NCBI GenBank assembly: GCA_017609385.1
Contig: JAFCEA010000008.1
Span: 1-14,909 of the forward strand
Source: Candidatus Woesearchaeota archaeon
GTDB taxonomy: Archaea; Nanobdellota; Nanobdellia; Woesearchaeales; CG1-02-33-12
Reading direction: 5' to 3'
Length of the DNA stretch: 14,909 nucleotides
Within the stretch, counting starts at the first letter, position 1. Every line of letters starts with the position of its first letter. The position numbers were made by a program, and so were the translations under genes. The notes beneath the pieces are model-generated. The model saw nothing but the letters and a program-made list of their open reading frames with translations. It searched no databases and was not told the DNA's origin. Positions 12,975 to 14,909 of this stretch are shown here, piece after piece.

Positions 12975-14369
12975 ATGAAAGAAAAAATCCAGAAAATAAA
13001 TGATTATGAATGGTTATTGCCAAAAACAGCACGAGAGGGAATGAATGTTGGTGCAAAGATTATTGCAAATAAGGCAATATTGGATGCAATTGAAGATAGC
13101 GCTGTTCAACAGCTTACAAATGTAGCATGCCTTCCAGGAATTGTTGAGCCAGTTATAGGGCTTCCAGACATGCACTTTGGTTATGGACTGCCAATGGGCG
13201 CAGTAAGTGCATTTGACAGTGAAAAAGGAATAATCTCAGCAGGACTGTGTGGCTTTGATATAAACTGCGGAATAAACTCCATAAGAACAAACCTAACAGT
13301 TAAGGAAGTTAAGGAAAAATTAAAAGAGCTTGTTCCTGCATTATTCAATGCAATTCCGTGCGGCGTTGGCTCAAAGGGAAAACTAAGGTTAAATTATGAT
13401 GAACTTAATGAAGTCATGAGCCGGGGAGTTAACTGGGCTGTTGAAAACGGCTATGGGGCAAAAGAGGATATAAAAAATACAGAGGAAAATGGCTGCATGC
13501 CTGGAGCTGACCCCTCAAAGGTCTCTGACCTTGCAAAAAAAAGAGGATTGCCACAGCTTGGCACTTTAGGAGCAGGGAATCACTTTCTCGAAATCCAGAA
13601 AGTGAGTGATATTTATGACAAAGAATATGCAAAAAAACTAGGAATTGTTGATAAAGATCAAGTCCTGATTATGGTTCACTGCGGAAGCAGGGGTTTTGGA
13701 CACCAGATTGCAACAGATTATCTTAAAATACAGGAGAGAGCTGTTAAAAAATACAATATCTGGATTCCTGACAGGCAGCTCGTATGTGCTCCTATAAATT
13801 CAGGGGAAGGCCAGGATTACTACAAGGCGATGAAGTGTGCTGTTAATTATTCCTTTACAAACAGGCTTGTTATGACACAATGGATAAGGGAAACCTTTGA
13901 GAAAGTGTTTAAAAAATCCTGGGAGGATATGGATATGCAGACTGTTTATGCTATCTGCCATAATGTTGTAAAGCTCGATAAAATAAAAGGCAGGGAATAT
14001 TATGTTCATAGAAAGGGTGCAACAAGGGCTTTTCCAGAGCTTCCTGTAATTGTTGCTGGAACAATGGGAACTGCTTCATATATCTGCAAAGGAACAGAGC
14101 TTGCTTTGGATAAAACCTTTGGAAGCTCATGCCATGGCTCTGGACGTGCAATGAGCAGGCATGCTGCCTTAAGGCAGTTCAGGGGAGAAAAAGTAAATGA
14201 AGAGTTAAAGCAGAAAGGTATAATAGGGAAAGCAGGAAACTGGAAATCATTTGCAGAGGAAGCGCCTGGATGCTACAAGGATGTTGAGCAGGTTGTTGAT
14301 TCTGTGCATAATGCAGGAATAAGCTTAAAGGTTGTTAGAATGAAACCATTGGGGGTTCTTAAGGGTTAA
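12975..14369 (+). CDS. rtcB: RNA-splicing ligase RtcB
   Basis: This 464-residue ligase joins 2',3'-cyclic phosphate and 5'-OH RNA ends using GTP and Mn2+, acting in tRNA splicing and RNA repair. All active-site residues can be placed: Asp95 and Cys98 (FDINCG), Asn202 and His203 (GAGNHFLE), His235 (MVHCGSRG), His329 (ICHN), the guanylylated nucleophile His387 (CHGSGRAMSR), and the C-terminal Lys463-Gly464 that contacts GMP. It is about 15-17 residues shorter than the typical archaeal enzyme, because RKGATRAF is followed almost directly by ELPVIVAGTMGTASY. There is no intein. AAGGTG a few bases before the ATG overlaps the archease stop. Its 3' end overlaps the convergent HIT gene by 11 bases. 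Confidence 0.95.
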   Translation: MKEKIQKINDYEWLLPKTAREGMNVGAKIIANKAILDAIEDSAVQQLTNVACLPGIVEPVIGLPDMHFGYGLPMGAVSAFDSEKGIISAGLCGFDINCGINSIRTNLTVKEVKEKLKELVPALFNAIPCGVGSKGKLRLNYDELNEVMSRGVNWAVENGYGAKEDIKNTEENGCMPGADPSKVSDLAKKRGLPQLGTLGAGNHFLEIQKVSDIYDKEYAKKLGIVDKDQVLIMVHCGSRGFGHQIATDYLKIQERAVKKYNIWIPDRQLVCAPINSGEGQDYYKAMKCAVNYSFTNRLVMTQWIRETFEKVFKKSWEDMDMQTVYAICHNVVKLDKIKGREYYVHRKGATRAFPELPVIVAGTMGTASYICKGTELALDKTFGSSCHGSGRAMSRHAALRQFRGEKVNEELKQKGIIGKAGNWKSFAEEAPGCYKDVEQVVDSVHNAGISLKVVRMKPLGVLKG

Positions 14370-14790
14370 ACTTATTCATAAACTTTTTTACTTCTTTAAC
14401 AGATTTTTTTATCTCTTTAATTACCTTATCTGTAGCCATATTTTCCTTTGCATAATCCATTATGGGTTTGACAGAGCTGATTCCTCTGCCGAATCTTTCC
14501 ATCCATTTGTGTCTTGGAAATATCCAGACATGGAAGTTATGTTCTGTGTCTTCGTTCTGAAAAAAGTAAACATCCTCAATACCTAAAACATCTTTCATTC
14601 TTTTCCTTACTTCGCGGAGAAGCATTATAAATTCAATGGCTTCATCATCATTAAACTCAGAAATAGAGCGCATCTTTCTTTTTGGTGATAAAATAAAAAA
14701 ACCTAGTATTGGAACTTCCCAGTCCTGGCTAACCTCAAAGTTCCTGGTGCTTATTACTGAATCATTTGGAAATAAGATTTTATTTTTCAT
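14359..14790 (-). CDS. HIT-fold protein with degenerate histidine triad
   Basis: This 143-residue protein follows the HIT-family layout: GFFILSPKRKMRSISEF (30-46), a long helix with EFIMLLREVRKRM, then VYFFQNED and HNFHVWIFPRH (84-94). Aligned to the HxHxHxx consensus, the triad reads Asn85-His87-Trp89, so only the middle, catalytic-position histidine remains; His84 and His94 flank it. HIT proteins are nucleotide hydrolases or transferases (AMP conjugates, Ap4A). This one may be a divergent hydrolase or a non-catalytic binder. The C-terminus is a lysine-rich helix. It starts six bases after the stop of a metallophosphoesterase gene, so the two form an operon, both possibly acting on nucleotides or phosphoesters. 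Confidence 0.75.
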   Translation of the reverse strand: MKNKILFPNDSVISTRNFEVSQDWEVPILGFFILSPKRKMRSISEFNDDEAIEFIMLLREVRKRMKDVLGIEDVYFFQNEDTEHNFHVWIFPRHKWMERFGRGISSVKPIMDYAKENMATDKVIKEIKKSVKEVKKFMNKFNP

Positions 14791-14796
14791 TTAAGG

Positions 14797-14909
14797 TTAT
14801 ATTTCTATTATTTTTCCTTTCCTGCCGACATTTATAACCCTTGTTTTTCCTACTTTTTCCTCTATGCCCTCGGCCTCATGGACATGCGAGCAAAGAAGTA
14901 TGTCTGGCT
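14797..14909 (-). CDS. Metallophosphoesterase, C-terminal part (runs off the window)
   Basis: The last 36 codons of a gene that begins beyond the window. They contain PDILLCSHVHEAEG followed by GKTRVINVGRKGKIIEI and TAA. This fits the end of calcineurin-like phosphoesterases (usually GHxHEAxG, then NPG or NxG and a final strand IIEL), with the metal-binding His-x-His kept and the preceding Gly changed to Ser. It would hydrolyse phosphodiesters or phosphomonoesters with two metal ions. The HIT gene follows six bases later on the same transcript. Confidence 0.7.
   Translation of the reverse strand, partial: PDILLCSHVHEAEGIEEKVGKTRVINVGRKGKIIEI

Noticed and set aside
12975..14369. Intein or frameshift as the cause of the unusual RtcB length
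   Set aside because: The frame is continuous and the protein is shorter, not longer, than usual; all catalytic residues are present.
1..14909. CRISPR array, insertion sequence, integrase or attachment site
   Set aside because: No regularly spaced repeats, transposase or integrase motifs, or terminal inverted repeats were seen; the only tRNA has no duplicated 3' end nearby.

Overview
The window looks like AT-rich archaeal chromosome with very short intergenic gaps. The support is a duplicated-repeat TATA-binding protein, an archaeal-type UMP kinase, an archease-RtcB pair, a four-gene pyruvate:ferredoxin oxidoreductase operon, a tRNA with no encoded CCA, and TATA-type promoters placed about 26 bases before many starts. 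Low GC, compact genes and several tiny zinc-ribbon or single-helix proteins fit a DPANN (Woesearchaeota-like) genome. That placement is inference; the archaeal assignment is firm.

Layout. 1-3758 (minus): the 5' end of a HAD-type phosphatase gene with its own promoter, then a probable calcium operon in which a SERCA-like P-type ATPase abuts a CaCA-family cation exchanger. 3893-5313 (plus): an orphan protein with a ParB-like DGNHR motif, and UMP kinase. 5314-8501 (minus): porG-porD-porA-(zinc-ribbon protein)-porB, tightly packed, with one promoter in the divergent gap at 8502-8605. 8606-9301 (plus): a Nudix hydrolase, an overlapping 51-residue zinc-ribbon protein and tRNA-Thr(CGT). 9359-9787: a small membrane protein. 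9818-10808 (minus): a patatin-like phospholipase and, upstream of it, a 26-residue membrane peptide with a perfect Shine-Dalgarno. 10945-11711 (plus): TBP plus an unknown 73-residue protein. 11851-12231: a retropepsin-like (PF05618-type) protease. 12332-14369: an acidic 72-residue protein, archease and RtcB, an RNA ligase operon. 14359-14909 (minus): a HIT-fold protein with a degenerate His triad and the 3' end of a metallophosphoesterase gene.

How the genes work together: POR makes or uses acetyl-CoA with ferredoxin; the ATPase and exchanger both move cations, probably Ca2+, across the membrane; archease activates RtcB for tRNA splicing or RNA repair. Most genes are recognisable housekeeping. 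No defence system, CRISPR array, integrase or insertion sequence was seen. The least explained items are the tRNA with altered positions 18 and 55, the zinc-ribbon gene inside the por operon, and the very small genes at 9066, 10808, 11490 and 12332.
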